From contig JAMLHI010000007.1 of NCBI GenBank assembly GCA_023957235.1, positions 1 through 64,000 of the forward strand: a stretch of 64,000 nt of DNA. The letters run 5' to 3'. Position 1 is the stretch's first letter, and the number at the start of each line of letters is the position of its first letter. Of this stretch, positions 8,875-17,990 are shown piece by piece. Source of the DNA: Chitinophagales bacterium (GTDB lineage: Bacteria; Bacteroidota; Bacteroidia; Chitinophagales; JADIYW01). Below the pieces are notes generated by a model. It searched no databases and was not told the origin of the DNA. It saw nothing but the letters and a program-made list of their open reading frames with translations. Made by a program: the position numbers and the translations under genes.

Positions 8875-10068
8875 TTATAAAAATGTCCAGCCTTTGCCTC
8901 TATAAGAAGGGACAATATCAATTATTTTATTTCTACTGATGATATGAAGCTTGTCAAATCTTTCACATAATTCTCCTGCTTTGCTATGTCTAAAAATTAC
9001 GCAATCTCCAATTTTTAGTTCTGGAGTTCCTTTATAGTAAAAAGGAGTCTGGACTTCTCCTGTACCTTCATTTTCAGTGAGTTGTATGCCTTCTGGAAGA
9101 TATGGTTTGGGTTGTTTGTCCAAAGATATAGAACCTGAAGCTACATATCCTCCGCCTAAAGCAGTAAACATGCCTTTCTGTGGACTTCTGACAATCTGAA
9201 TAGCATATCCAGCTGCTGGATAAAATTTGAAATCTTCATAGTAATCAAATAATGCAGGTGAATAAAATCCAGACCCCACTGTGATTTCAGTAATAAAATC
9301 TTCTTTTTTTGTACTATCCATACTTCCTGTGCCTCCTCCGTTGACGATGGAAGGCTTTAGGCCTTTATCTATCAGATATTGTACACATCCAGTTCTTCTT
9401 CTTTGCAATTCCAAAATAGATATTTTTTTCAGAAATTTTATCACTGAATTTTTTATTCCATTAAATGGGGATGCATCTCCAACACCAGCAATCTGGGCTT
9501 CATATCCCATTATTCCAATAATTCGAACATGTGGGAACCTTTGAGCTTTATCTACTAAATTCTTAAATCGTTGAACTGTATTGATAGGTGAACGATATAC
9601 TCCAAAATGTATTCCTGGATAGTCAGAAGACATATCTACGTCTATACATACCGGCTGAATGACATTGAGTTTTTCGGCTTCTTTTTCAATCATCTCAAAA
9701 TGTTTGATATTATCTACCATCAAAACCATCTTCTTTCCTTCCTTACTTGCTTTGCAAAAACCTTCAATTTCTTGAGTGTTGACAATGGGATAACCCATTA
9801 AAATATCATCAAAACCTTCTTCAGAAAGAGCAAGTGCTTCTTTCCCAGTAAAAGCCATAATCCCTTTAAAAATAGAGTGTTGTTGAAGTATATGCTTTAA
9901 AATATAGGTGGAACGAATAGATTTAGAAGCAATTCGTATGCTTTTATTACCGACTCTTTTTTGAATAGCATGGATATTATTGTCTAATAAATCTAAATCG
10001 ACAAATGCTAAAGGGAAATCTTTTCCTTCAAAAAGATTTTTGTAATATAAATATGTAGGATGATGCAT
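8875..10068 (-). CDS. PLP-dependent D-threonine aldolase / amino acid deaminase-like protein
   Basis: The 397-residue sequence matches the fold-type III PLP enzymes related to alanine racemase. The N-terminal barrel starts with LAFVDLDLLDNNI and has the Schiff-base lysine in RIASKSIRS (K49). NGGGTGSMD and EITVGSGFYSPALFDYY are phosphate-binding and active-site segments typical of the D-threonine aldolase / D-serine dehydratase-like branch. The C-terminal domain has the metal-site-like HSKAGELCERF near the end, matching the Zn/Mn ligands (H, C) of that branch. It probably acts on a D-hydroxy amino acid. A single gene, with the convergent/divergent neighbours unrelated. Confidence 0.85.
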   Translation of the reverse strand: MHHPTYLYYKNLFEGKDFPLAFVDLDLLDNNIHAIQKRVGNKSIRIASKSIRSTYILKHILQQHSIFKGIMAFTGKEALALSEEGFDDILMGYPIVNTQEIEGFCKASKEGKKMVLMVDNIKHFEMIEKEAEKLNVIQPVCIDVDMSSDYPGIHFGVYRSPINTVQRFKNLVDKAQRFPHVRIIGIMGYEAQIAGVGDASPFNGIKNSVIKFLKKISILELQRRRTGCVQYLIDKGLKPSIVNGGGTGSMDSTKKEDFITEITVGSGFYSPALFDYYEDFKFYPAAGYAIQIVRSPQKGMFTALGGGYVASGSISLDKQPKPYLPEGIQLTENEGTGEVQTPFYYKGTPELKIGDCVIFRHSKAGELCERFDKLHIISRNKIIDIVPSYRGKGWTFL

Positions 10069-10332
10069 GGCTTAAAATTATAAAAAATACTATAGAAACT
10101 CAACCATTATTTATTGACTAAACAGTTTTTTGAAAATGAATTGGATGATAGAACATAATTCCAAAACAAAAATTAGATATTTAGATTCAAATCTGTTTCC
10201 AATATTATTGCGAATTTCTCCTTCATCACAAAGCAGTGTTCAGTCAATTTTGTAAGATTTTAAAGAAAGGTCATTCAATGTTAACTTTTTTGAGTATAGG
10301 ATAGTCAGAGGAATGAAGTAATTTTGCCATTG

Positions 10333-12750
10333 ATGAAAAGCGAGGTGAAATTGAATATTTATCCTGATGAAGCTCTAAATAAATTAGACTTTCCAATATT
10401 ATTAGAAACAGTCAAATTGCTATGTAGAGGTAGCTTAGGAGTTGAAAAATTAAGCCGTCAAGAATTCTTGCTTGAAAAAGATATTTTATATGCTAATATT
10501 CAACAAGTTGTAGAGTTCAAAAAGATAATTGAAACTGACCCTTTTTTTCCAGATAGTGCTTTTGATGAATTGCCTTTTATAGAGAAATTGCCGATTTTAG
10601 GTTTAGTACTGACTGAGTTTGAATTTGTAAAATTGTCTAAGTTTTTAAAGACCTTTCATGATATTTTATTGTTTTTTGCTCATAAGAAAAGGAGTGAAGT
10701 ATATCCATATTTGGAAGAAGTTGTAAAAGAAGTTTATTGGGATAAATCTCTGTTGAAAGAAATCAATCGGGTTATTGATAACGAACAGGAAATTGTAAGA
10801 GAGAGTGCTTCCCATGAATTAGGAATTATCAGGAGAAAAATTTTAGAACTTGAGAGAGAACAATTAGTCGTCTTTGGTAAAGTATTAAGAAGATATAAAT
10901 CTCAAGATTTTTTGGCTGAGCAGGAGGAAGGAGTTCGGAGTGGGAGAAAAGTCCTCGCAGTCAGAGCAGAATTTAAAAGAAGTGTTTCAGGTATTTATTA
11001 TGATGATTCAGCTAGTGGAAATATTGCATTTATAGAACCTCAAGAAACAGTGGCTCTCAACAATGAATTGGTTGCTTTGAGAAGGGAAGAAAGAAGAGAG
11101 CTAGAGAGAATATTGAAATTGTTGACAGAATATATCAGGCCTTATTTTAAGCACTTTAATCGATATTCAGATATTTTGGCTATTTACGATGCTGCACGAG
11201 CTAAAGCATATTTTGCTATAGAAACAAATTCAGTTGCCCCTAAAATAAGTCAGGATGGTTCATATCAATTATTTGGTTTTAGACATCCTTTACTATATAT
11301 CAATTATAAAAAGAAAGGAAGAAAAGTAATAGAAAATCACCTTATTCTTGAACCAAATGAAAAGATGCTATTGATTTCTGGTCCAAATGCCGGAGGTAAA
11401 TCAGTGGTGCTGAAATCTACTGGATTAATACAGCTAATGTTCCAGTTTGGAATGATGATACCTACTTATGAAGGAAGTATTCTGCCCATATTTAAGCAAT
11501 TATTTATAGATATTGGAGATGCACAATCTATAGAGAACGATCTGAGTACATATAGCTCACATTTGAAAAACATGAAATTTTTTACAGAAAATTCTACTTC
11601 AGAAACATTTGTTCTTTTAGATGAATTGGGGCATGGCACAGACCCCATTTTAGGTGGTGCCATGGCAGAGGCAGTATTGGAATCTTTGAAAGAAAAAAAT
11701 GTATATTCTATTGTGACTACCCATTATGCCAATTTAAAAGCTTGGGGGGCTCGTACAGAAGGTGTACAAAATGGAGCGATGAGTTTTGACAATCAACATC
11801 TTGAACCCTTATATCATCTTCATATTGGTAGCCCAGGCAGTTCTTTTACTTTTGAAATAGCCAAAAAATCAGGACTTCAACCTTCAATTATTCAGGCAGC
11901 TAAAGAGAAGACAGGAGAGCAGAATAAAGAAATGGAAATGTCTTTAAATGAAATTCATCATGAAAAGCAATATGTCAAAGGGTTGAGAAAAGCACTGCAA
12001 TTGCGTGAAAAGCAGGTCGCTCAGTTACAGATGACTTATGAACAGCTTAAAAGAGATCTTGAGAAAGAGAAGAAAAAGCTATTAAAAGATTTTAAGACCA
12101 AATCTTTAGAAGAGTTTAATTCTATGAATAGAGAACTTGAAAAGATGATGAGGGAATGGAAAGAAGATAAAAACAATAAAGAAAAATTTTTAAAGACTAG
12201 ACGTTTTATTGACCAGCAAAGAACTGAATTGGAAAAAGAGCCTATTGTAGATATTTTTAGTAAAAGTGAAGAAGTCGCTGAAATTCAGATTGCTGAACCT
12301 ATAGAAATCGGTCGATCTGTGAAGCTAAAAGAGGGTGTAGAAATTGGAGAAGTGATTGAAATTAGAAAAAACAAAGCATTAGTAAGATTTGGTATGCTGA
12401 CTTCTTTAGTGCAGATTGACCAGCTAGAGCTTGTCAGTCAAAAGAAGAATAATATCCCTAAAACTGTTGTAAATACAGCTCAAAAAATGTCTGAAAAAGC
12501 AGCATTTGAGAATCAAATTGATCTGCGAGGAATGATGAAAGATGAAGCACTGAAAACTTTAGATTTATTTCTAGATAAAGCAGTGATGTATGGATATAAT
12601 AATGTAAGAATTATTCATGGGCGTGGGACAGGAGCAATAAGAAAAGCAGTTCATTTCAGCTTGAAAACACAACCTGTTGTTTTGGATTATAGATTTGAAT
12701 TGCCAGAATTTGGGGGAGATGGTGTTACTTTGGTCAATTTAAAAGTATAA
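10333..12750 (+). CDS. mutS2: endonuclease MutS2
   Basis: An 805-residue MutS2. The MutS-like core and lever regions fill the first 330 residues, then an ABC-type ATPase with GPNAGGKS (about 354-361), FVLLDELGHGTDP Walker B and STVTTHY-like H-loop (SIVTTHYANL). A long charged coiled coil follows (about 540-640), and the C-terminal Smr nuclease domain has IDLRGM and HGRGTGAIRKA. MutS2 binds branched DNA or collided ribosomes and lacks the MutS mismatch-recognition domain. I chose the ATG at 10333. A TTG three codons upstream is possible but overlaps a TAATTTTG box. The two lie too close together for the TTG to be likely. Confidence 0.95.
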   Translation: MKSEVKLNIYPDEALNKLDFPILLETVKLLCRGSLGVEKLSRQEFLLEKDILYANIQQVVEFKKIIETDPFFPDSAFDELPFIEKLPILGLVLTEFEFVKLSKFLKTFHDILLFFAHKKRSEVYPYLEEVVKEVYWDKSLLKEINRVIDNEQEIVRESASHELGIIRRKILELEREQLVVFGKVLRRYKSQDFLAEQEEGVRSGRKVLAVRAEFKRSVSGIYYDDSASGNIAFIEPQETVALNNELVALRREERRELERILKLLTEYIRPYFKHFNRYSDILAIYDAARAKAYFAIETNSVAPKISQDGSYQLFGFRHPLLYINYKKKGRKVIENHLILEPNEKMLLISGPNAGGKSVVLKSTGLIQLMFQFGMMIPTYEGSILPIFKQLFIDIGDAQSIENDLSTYSSHLKNMKFFTENSTSETFVLLDELGHGTDPILGGAMAEAVLESLKEKNVYSIVTTHYANLKAWGARTEGVQNGAMSFDNQHLEPLYHLHIGSPGSSFTFEIAKKSGLQPSIIQAAKEKTGEQNKEMEMSLNEIHHEKQYVKGLRKALQLREKQVAQLQMTYEQLKRDLEKEKKKLLKDFKTKSLEEFNSMNRELEKMMREWKEDKNNKEKFLKTRRFIDQQRTELEKEPIVDIFSKSEEVAEIQIAEPIEIGRSVKLKEGVEIGEVIEIRKNKALVRFGMLTSLVQIDQLELVSQKKNNIPKTVVNTAQKMSEKAAFENQIDLRGMMKDEALKTLDLFLDKAVMYGYNNVRIIHGRGTGAIRKAVHFSLKTQPVVLDYRFELPEFGGDGVTLVNLKV

Positions 12751-12822
12751 TGCTTAAGAAAGTAATAGTTCTCTTTTACCCTATTTAATTAATGTATATA
12801 AATCCGTATTTTTAACTCGATT

Positions 12823-13629
12823 ATGAAGATAAAAAATTTCCTTCTTGTTGCTAGTCTGGGACTTTCAATGAATATATATGCCCAATCTTTACATTTGAAT
12901 GAATTAAAATTTGATACTATTCATGTCAATAGCGAGCAGACAATCTTTACTCTTCCTTTTGATATTGCTGATCAAAATAGTGCTAACAGATATTTTTCTG
13001 ATGCCAATTACAATTACCAAAAGGGGAATTTGACCTATGCTGCAAAACTCATGAAAAAGGCCATAAAGAAACAGCCAGATAGATATGAGTATCATTTTTT
13101 ACAAGCATATATTTTGATGGATTTGGGAGATAGTAAAAACTCCGTAAAACATGCCGAAAAAGCAGTTAGCCTTCGTCCAAATGATTGGAAAATGTTGTAT
13201 GGACTTGCTTTAACTAAGTATGCTGCAAAAGATTTTCTTGGTGCTAATATTGAATATAGTAGAGCGATTGAATTGGAACCCTCGCAGTTCTTATTATATG
13301 AAGGAAGAGCTTATGTCAAGGTGCAGCTCAATGACCTGATTGGAGCTTTAAGTGATTTTGATTTTGCTGTTATGACCAAACCTACTTATGTCAAATCCTA
13401 TCAAGGAAGAGGTCTTGTCAATTATAAGTTAGGAAAATATCAGAATGCAATAGCTGATTATACTAGTGTTTTATTGAGAGAGCCAGAAAATACATCAGCT
13501 TTATATTACAGAGGAATGAGTCAAAAAATGGTTGGAGATATTATCAATTCATGTAAGGATTTAGAAAAGGCATATAAATTGGGGTATCAAGAAGCATATA
13601 AAGAATTGAAAAATAGTTGTAATAAATAA
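12823..13629 (+). CDS. secreted/periplasmic TPR-repeat protein
   Basis: A 268-residue protein with a signal peptide (MKIKNFLLVASLGLSMNIYAQS, cleavage likely after the Ala near residue 20). The remainder is a tandem array of about five tetratricopeptide repeats from residue 50 onward, for example AAKLMKKAIKKQPDRYEYHF and GALSDFDFAVMTKPTYVKSY, with the usual A/G/Y/P spacing. TPR arrays scaffold protein complexes; no partner is indicated. The stop is two bases before the alpha/beta hydrolase start, so the pair is probably one transcript. Confidence 0.85.
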   Translation: MKIKNFLLVASLGLSMNIYAQSLHLNELKFDTIHVNSEQTIFTLPFDIADQNSANRYFSDANYNYQKGNLTYAAKLMKKAIKKQPDRYEYHFLQAYILMDLGDSKNSVKHAEKAVSLRPNDWKMLYGLALTKYAAKDFLGANIEYSRAIELEPSQFLLYEGRAYVKVQLNDLIGALSDFDFAVMTKPTYVKSYQGRGLVNYKLGKYQNAIADYTSVLLREPENTSALYYRGMSQKMVGDIINSCKDLEKAYKLGYQEAYKELKNSCNK

Positions 13630-13630
13630 A

Positions 13631-14494
13631 ATGCTTCAAAAATATTTTTTGACTATTGATGGAAGTGAAGGAGAGCTTATCCCGGTAAAGTATTTTATTC
13701 CACCACATTTAATATCTACTAATCCCGTAATCATAGCTCATGGGTTTAAGGGATTTATGGACTGGGGACATTTCCCAATGCTTGGAGAACAGATTGCTCA
13801 AAAAGGCTATGCTGTTGTCATGTTTAATTTTTCGCATAATGGAACTAGCCCTGAGTGCCCTACTGAATTCTCTAGATTAGATTTGTTTTCCAAAAATACA
13901 TATAGCAAAGAATTATATGATTTAGATAAGATTTTAGATGAAGTTCAGAATTCTACACTTTTAAAATCTCATGGTATTAATGGTCATCAAGTTTCTCTAA
14001 TTGGACATAGTAGAGGAGGGGGAATAGCAATTCTCAAAGCTTCTCAAGATAAGAGAATCTCTAAACTGATTACTTGGGCAGCAACAGATTCATTCGGTTC
14101 GTTTTTTGCATCTAGTGAAGAGATGATTCAACAATGGAAATCAGATGGAGAAATCTATACTTATAACTCTCGAACTCAGCAAAATATGCCAATCAAATAT
14201 AGCTTATACGAGGATGTGTTATTGAATAGGGATAGATTAGATGTTTCTAAGGCGGCGACACTCATTCGCATTCCATGGCTAATCATACATGGCAAAAACG
14301 ATTCAACGGTATCAGTAGATGTTGCTCGAAAATTTCATGAAATAAATCCACTTTCATCATTGTATATAATGGAAGCAGCAGATCATAATTTTGGTGGAAA
14401 ACATCCTTTAGATAATCTTGTGAATTATCATCATTTAAATTTGTTGCTATTGCATACTGTAGATTTTTTAAAAGACAATAATTCTTCAGTATAA
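13631..14494 (+). CDS. alpha/beta hydrolase (dienelactone-hydrolase-like)
   Basis: A 287-residue cytosolic alpha/beta hydrolase. Visible triad elements: nucleophile elbow GHSRGGG (Ser about 130), acid in HGKNDSTV (Asp about 221), and His in AADHNFGGKHP (about 250). The oxyanion strand is HGFKGFMDWG. The family covers esterases, peptidases and dienelactone hydrolases, and the substrate cannot be read from the sequence. It starts two bases after the TPR gene stop. About 350 bases of untranslated DNA follow before nrdB. Confidence 0.85.
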   Translation: MLQKYFLTIDGSEGELIPVKYFIPPHLISTNPVIIAHGFKGFMDWGHFPMLGEQIAQKGYAVVMFNFSHNGTSPECPTEFSRLDLFSKNTYSKELYDLDKILDEVQNSTLLKSHGINGHQVSLIGHSRGGGIAILKASQDKRISKLITWAATDSFGSFFASSEEMIQQWKSDGEIYTYNSRTQQNMPIKYSLYEDVLLNRDRLDVSKAATLIRIPWLIIHGKNDSTVSVDVARKFHEINPLSSLYIMEAADHNFGGKHPLDNLVNYHHLNLLLLHTVDFLKDNNSSV

Positions 14495-14841
14495 TTTTTA
14501 AGATTGAATTAAGCATTTAATTTTTTTCAAACATGTTGTAAATAGTTTTAATCTATAGTATGTTTTTTGTCAGATTTTTATAATTATTACAAATTAGTTT
14601 TAAACATTCATTAACATTTTGTCCATAACTTAAAATCATTTTTTTTTAAAAACTAAAAATGTCCAATTACATTTGAAAAATAGATTTTAAAATTGGTATT
14701 AAAGGTGTTTGTGTGTTTTGTCAATGATATTCTGAGCAATGAAGATTTAAAATCTATATTCAACTGGAATAAAGAATTGATTTTATTGTAAATCATTCTT
14801 TCTTTCAAATTTTAAAATTTATAGAATTTAAATAAATAGTG
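14495..14841 (+). other. long AT-rich leader/intergenic region ahead of nrdB
   Basis: There is no open frame of useful size on either strand and no clear hairpin terminator. TACATTTG at 14668-14675 with TTTA 19 bases upstream is the best promoter-like match, which would give a leader of about 160 bases. I looked for paired NrdR boxes and saw none that was convincing. The length of the leader leaves room for regulation I cannot identify. Confidence 0.35.
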
Positions 14842-15816
14842 ATGAGTATTTTTACTAAACGAATCAATTACAAACCCTTCGAATACCCTGAAGTATTAGA
14901 GTTTACTGATGCTATCAATAAGTCTTTTTGGGTTCATTCTGAAATAGATTTTACCGCTGATATTCAGGATTTCCACTCACATCTTTCTCCAATTGAGCAA
15001 GAAGCTATCAAGCGTAGTTTATTGGCGATTGCTCAAATTGAGGTAAATGTCAAAAGTTTTTGGGGAGATTTATACAAGCATCTACCCAAACCTGAATTGA
15101 ATGGGCTAGGAAGTACATTTGCAGAATGTGAATTTCGCCATTCTGAGGCCTATTCAAGATTATTAGAAGTTTTGGGTTATAATAATGAATTTGAACGTGT
15201 TGTAGAAATTCCTTCTATCTTCAAGCGTATTCAATATCTTTCAGATGCATTGAAACATTCAAAAGCTGAGAATCATAAGGATTATTTGACTTCATTGATA
15301 TTGTTCACTATTCTTATTGAGAATGTTTCTTTATTTAGCCAGTTTGCCATTGTATTATCTTTTACCCGATTCAAAGGGGTGATGAAAAATGTCAGTAATA
15401 TTATTGCTTGGACGTCTGTAGATGAACAAGTTCATGCTAATGCAGGAATTTATTTAGTGAATAAAATCAGAGAAGAAGTTCCTGACTATTTTGATCAAGA
15501 TACTATTAATGAAATCAATAGAGTTGTAAAAGAATCTATTGCTATTGAGGCTGAAATTTTAGATTGGATTTTTGAAAATGGAGAATTGAATACCATCACT
15601 AAAGTCAATCTATTGAATTTTATGAAGTTCAGAATAGATGATAGCTTGGTAAAAATTAACATGGATAAATTGTTCAATATATCACATGCCGATTATCAGC
15701 CAATGGTATGGTTTGAAGAAGAAGTTTTTGCCAATAGTTTGGATGATTTTTTTGCTAAAAGACCAGTAGATTATACCAAACATGATAAGAGTATAACTGC
15801 TAATGATTTATTTTAA
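14842..15816 (+). CDS. nrdB: ribonucleotide reductase small (radical) subunit
   Basis: A 324-residue class I R2 protein. The diiron ligand set is visible as E67, E97, H100, E160, E195, H198 in the segments IAQIEVNV, AECEFRHSEAY, ILIENVSLF and VDEQVHANAG. Tyr104 sits four residues after H100, the position of the radical tyrosine (Y122 in E. coli). The first ligand is Glu where E. coli uses Asp. There is no N-terminal ATP-cone. The C-terminus is acidic and short, suited to docking on the large subunit. I start at the ATG at 14842; a GTG directly before it is in frame. nrdA follows after 38 bases. Confidence 0.94.
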   Translation: MSIFTKRINYKPFEYPEVLEFTDAINKSFWVHSEIDFTADIQDFHSHLSPIEQEAIKRSLLAIAQIEVNVKSFWGDLYKHLPKPELNGLGSTFAECEFRHSEAYSRLLEVLGYNNEFERVVEIPSIFKRIQYLSDALKHSKAENHKDYLTSLILFTILIENVSLFSQFAIVLSFTRFKGVMKNVSNIIAWTSVDEQVHANAGIYLVNKIREEVPDYFDQDTINEINRVVKESIAIEAEILDWIFENGELNTITKVNLLNFMKFRIDDSLVKINMDKLFNISHADYQPMVWFEEEVFANSLDDFFAKRPVDYTKHDKSITANDLF

Positions 15817-15854
15817 TTTAAACTATTCCTTTAAGAAATATTAGACTATAAACC

Positions 15855-17501
15855 ATGGAGAGACTTTGGTGGCTAAATGAAGAAAGCGAACAAATATTGA
15901 ATCGCGGTTATTTATTGAAAGGTGAGACCCCTCAAAAGGCAATAGAGCGCGTGGCTACAGCTGCAGCTAAAAGATTATACAAACCAGAACTTGTTGATGC
16001 TTTTATAGAAATGATAGAAAGAGGTTGGATGAGTTTATCTTCTCCAATTTGGGCAAATATGGGTACAGAACGTGGTTTGCCGATATCTTGTTTTAATGTT
16101 CATGTCCCAGATCATATAGAAGGAATTACCCACAAATTAGGTGAGGTCATCATGCAAACAAAAATTGGTGGTGGAACATCGGGCTATTTTGGTGAGCTTC
16201 GTGCAAGAGGAAGTGCAGTAACAGATAATGGTAAAAGTAGTGGAGCAGTGAGTTTTATGAAACTTTTTGATACAGCTATGGATACTATTTCCCAAGGAGG
16301 AGTGAGGAGAGGAGCTTTTGCAGCCTATTTGGATATTGACCATAATGATATAAAAGAGTTTTTAGAGATTAAGAACATTGGAAGCCCTATTCAGAATTTA
16401 TTTTTTGCAGTTTGTGTATCTGATTATTGGATGCATGAAATGATTGAAGGAGATGTTGAAAAGCGTGAGATATGGGCTAAAGTCTTAGAAAGTCGCCAGC
16501 AAAAAGGATTGCCTTATATATTTTTTACTGATAATGTTAACAGGCATAAACCAGATGTTTATAAGGATAAAAACATGACAATAAATGCCAGTAATCTTTG
16601 TTCTGAGATTGCTTTGCCTTCTTCAGATGATGAATCATTTGTCTGTTGTCTTTCTTCTATGAATCTAGAGTTATATGATGAATGGAAAGATACGGAAGCA
16701 GTCAAATTAGCTACTTTTTTCTTAGATGCTGTTATGTCAGAGTTTATTGCTAAAACCGAAGGGAATTATTATTTGCAATCTGCACATAATTTTGCCAAGA
16801 GACATAGAGCACTGGGATTGGGTGTGATGGGATGGCATTCTTATTTACAGAAAAACAGAATAGCATTTGAGAGTTTAGAGGCTAAAAATTTGACCAATAA
16901 AATATTTAAGGATATTCAAGAAAAATCGTTGAGAGCTTCCAGAGAGCTAGCACGTATTTATGGTGAACCGGATTTGTTAAAAGGTTATGACAGAAGAAAC
17001 ACAACTTTATTGGCTATAGCTCCAACTACCTCCTCTTCTGCAATATTGGGTCAGACATCTCCTGGCATAGAACCATTTAGTAGTAACTATTATAAAGCTG
17101 GATTGGCAAAAGGTAATTTTATGCGTAAGAATAAATATCTCAAGGATTTGTTAGCTGAAAAAGGTTTAGATACGGAAGATGTTTGGAGAGAAATTATGCT
17201 CAATCACGGTAGCGTACAGCATATTGCTAGCTTGAGTCAAGATGAAAAAGATGTATTTAAGACTTTTAAAGAGATAAGTCAATATGAGATTATATTGCAG
17301 GCTTCTATACGTCAAAAGTATATTGATCAAGCACAAAGTTTGAATTTGAATATCCCCTCTAATGTCCCAGTCAAAGAGGTGAATAGATTAATGATAGAAG
17401 CATGGAAATTGGGAGTGAAGTCCTTGTATTATCAAAGAAGCCAAAGTGTATCCAAAGAGTTGGTCAATAGTTTGGTTGTCTGCAAGAGCTGCGAAGCATA
17501 G
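15855..17501 (+). CDS. nrdA: ribonucleotide reductase large (catalytic) subunit, short form without ATP-cone
   Basis: This 548-residue protein has all catalytic elements of a class I reductase: C79 (ISCFN) and a Cys in FVCCLSS (264/265) for the redox pair, N247-x-C249-x-E251 in SNLCSEI with the thiyl cysteine, the tyrosine dyad Y525-Y526 for radical transfer, and a C-terminal C543-x-x-C546 that reloads the active site. It starts directly in the catalytic domain, so the N-terminal ATP-cone that gives overall activity control in E. coli NrdA is absent. It converts ribonucleotides to deoxyribonucleotides together with NrdB. The gene is closed by a strong hairpin terminator. Confidence 0.94.
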   Translation: MERLWWLNEESEQILNRGYLLKGETPQKAIERVATAAAKRLYKPELVDAFIEMIERGWMSLSSPIWANMGTERGLPISCFNVHVPDHIEGITHKLGEVIMQTKIGGGTSGYFGELRARGSAVTDNGKSSGAVSFMKLFDTAMDTISQGGVRRGAFAAYLDIDHNDIKEFLEIKNIGSPIQNLFFAVCVSDYWMHEMIEGDVEKREIWAKVLESRQQKGLPYIFFTDNVNRHKPDVYKDKNMTINASNLCSEIALPSSDDESFVCCLSSMNLELYDEWKDTEAVKLATFFLDAVMSEFIAKTEGNYYLQSAHNFAKRHRALGLGVMGWHSYLQKNRIAFESLEAKNLTNKIFKDIQEKSLRASRELARIYGEPDLLKGYDRRNTTLLAIAPTTSSSAILGQTSPGIEPFSSNYYKAGLAKGNFMRKNKYLKDLLAEKGLDTEDVWREIMLNHGSVQHIASLSQDEKDVFKTFKEISQYEIILQASIRQKYIDQAQSLNLNIPSNVPVKEVNRLMIEAWKLGVKSLYYQRSQSVSKELVNSLVVCKSCEA

Positions 17502-17515
17502 GTCTTTTTCTTATT

Positions 17516-17560
17516 AATACAAAAACAGGTTTCTGAATAGAAAGCACCTGTTTTTGTATT
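17516..17560 (+). terminator. rho-independent terminator after nrdA
   Basis: A perfect 15-base inverted repeat: AATACAAAAACAGGT at 17516-17530 and ACCTGTTTTTGTATT at 17546-17560, with a 15-base loop. The A-tract and T-tract flanks can serve either strand. It lies between the convergent nrdA and ferredoxin genes and so probably terminates both. Confidence 0.85.
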
Positions 17561-17656
17561 ATTTATTCTGGGAAGGGTAGTATAAATGGTTGCTTACAAC
17601 AATAAGTTCTTTCTTATTTTTTGTTGAACCTATTGATATAAAGCCTTAGGTGTTTT

Positions 17657-17989
17657 TTAGGCAAATATTTTCTCTGAAACCTTTATTTTTAAAAGATGCA
17701 TTTTTTCATTGACTTGCAATTGACATGTCAATCTACAGTTGTCTGTTTTACAATGAAGATTATCTAGCATTGCCATTTCTGAATTGTCAGCTTCTCTCAG
17801 ACTTACTTCATTATTGTTCAATACTTCAGCTGTACATGTTCCACACAATGCCATTCCTCCACATACGCCTTCTATATTATAGCCTTCGGATTTCAATACT
17901 TCCATTAAATTGAGAGATATGCCTAAAGGAATTTCAATTTCATTGATAGTTCCTTCAACATCTTCAACAAAAATTTTAATACTTTCCAT
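17657..17989 (-). CDS. [2Fe-2S] ferredoxin, adrenodoxin type
   Basis: This 110-residue protein has cysteines C43, C49, C52 and C89 in the spacing C-x5-C-x2-C-x36-C, characteristic of adrenodoxin/putidaredoxin-type [2Fe-2S] ferredoxins (GVCGGMALCGTC). Two further cysteines, C80 and C85, are extra. I use the ATG at 17987-17989, one base after the stop of the upstream reductase; an in-frame ATG seven codons earlier would overlap it. The tight coupling suggests that the ferredoxin is the direct redox partner of the adjacent reductase. Confidence 0.88.
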   Translation of the reverse strand: MESIKIFVEDVEGTINEIEIPLGISLNLMEVLKSEGYNIEGVCGGMALCGTCTAEVLNNNEVSLREADNSEMAMLDNLHCKTDNCRLTCQLQVNEKMHLLKIKVSEKIFA

Positions 17990-17990
17990 T

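Noticed and set aside
10319..10326. TAATTTTG as a promoter for mutS2
   Set aside because: The -7 box matches, but no -33 TTG/TTTG lies at 19-21 bases; too weak to list.
14495..14841. NrdR boxes or a riboswitch before nrdB
   Set aside because: No pair of matching 16-base boxes and no conserved aptamer-like stem was visible.
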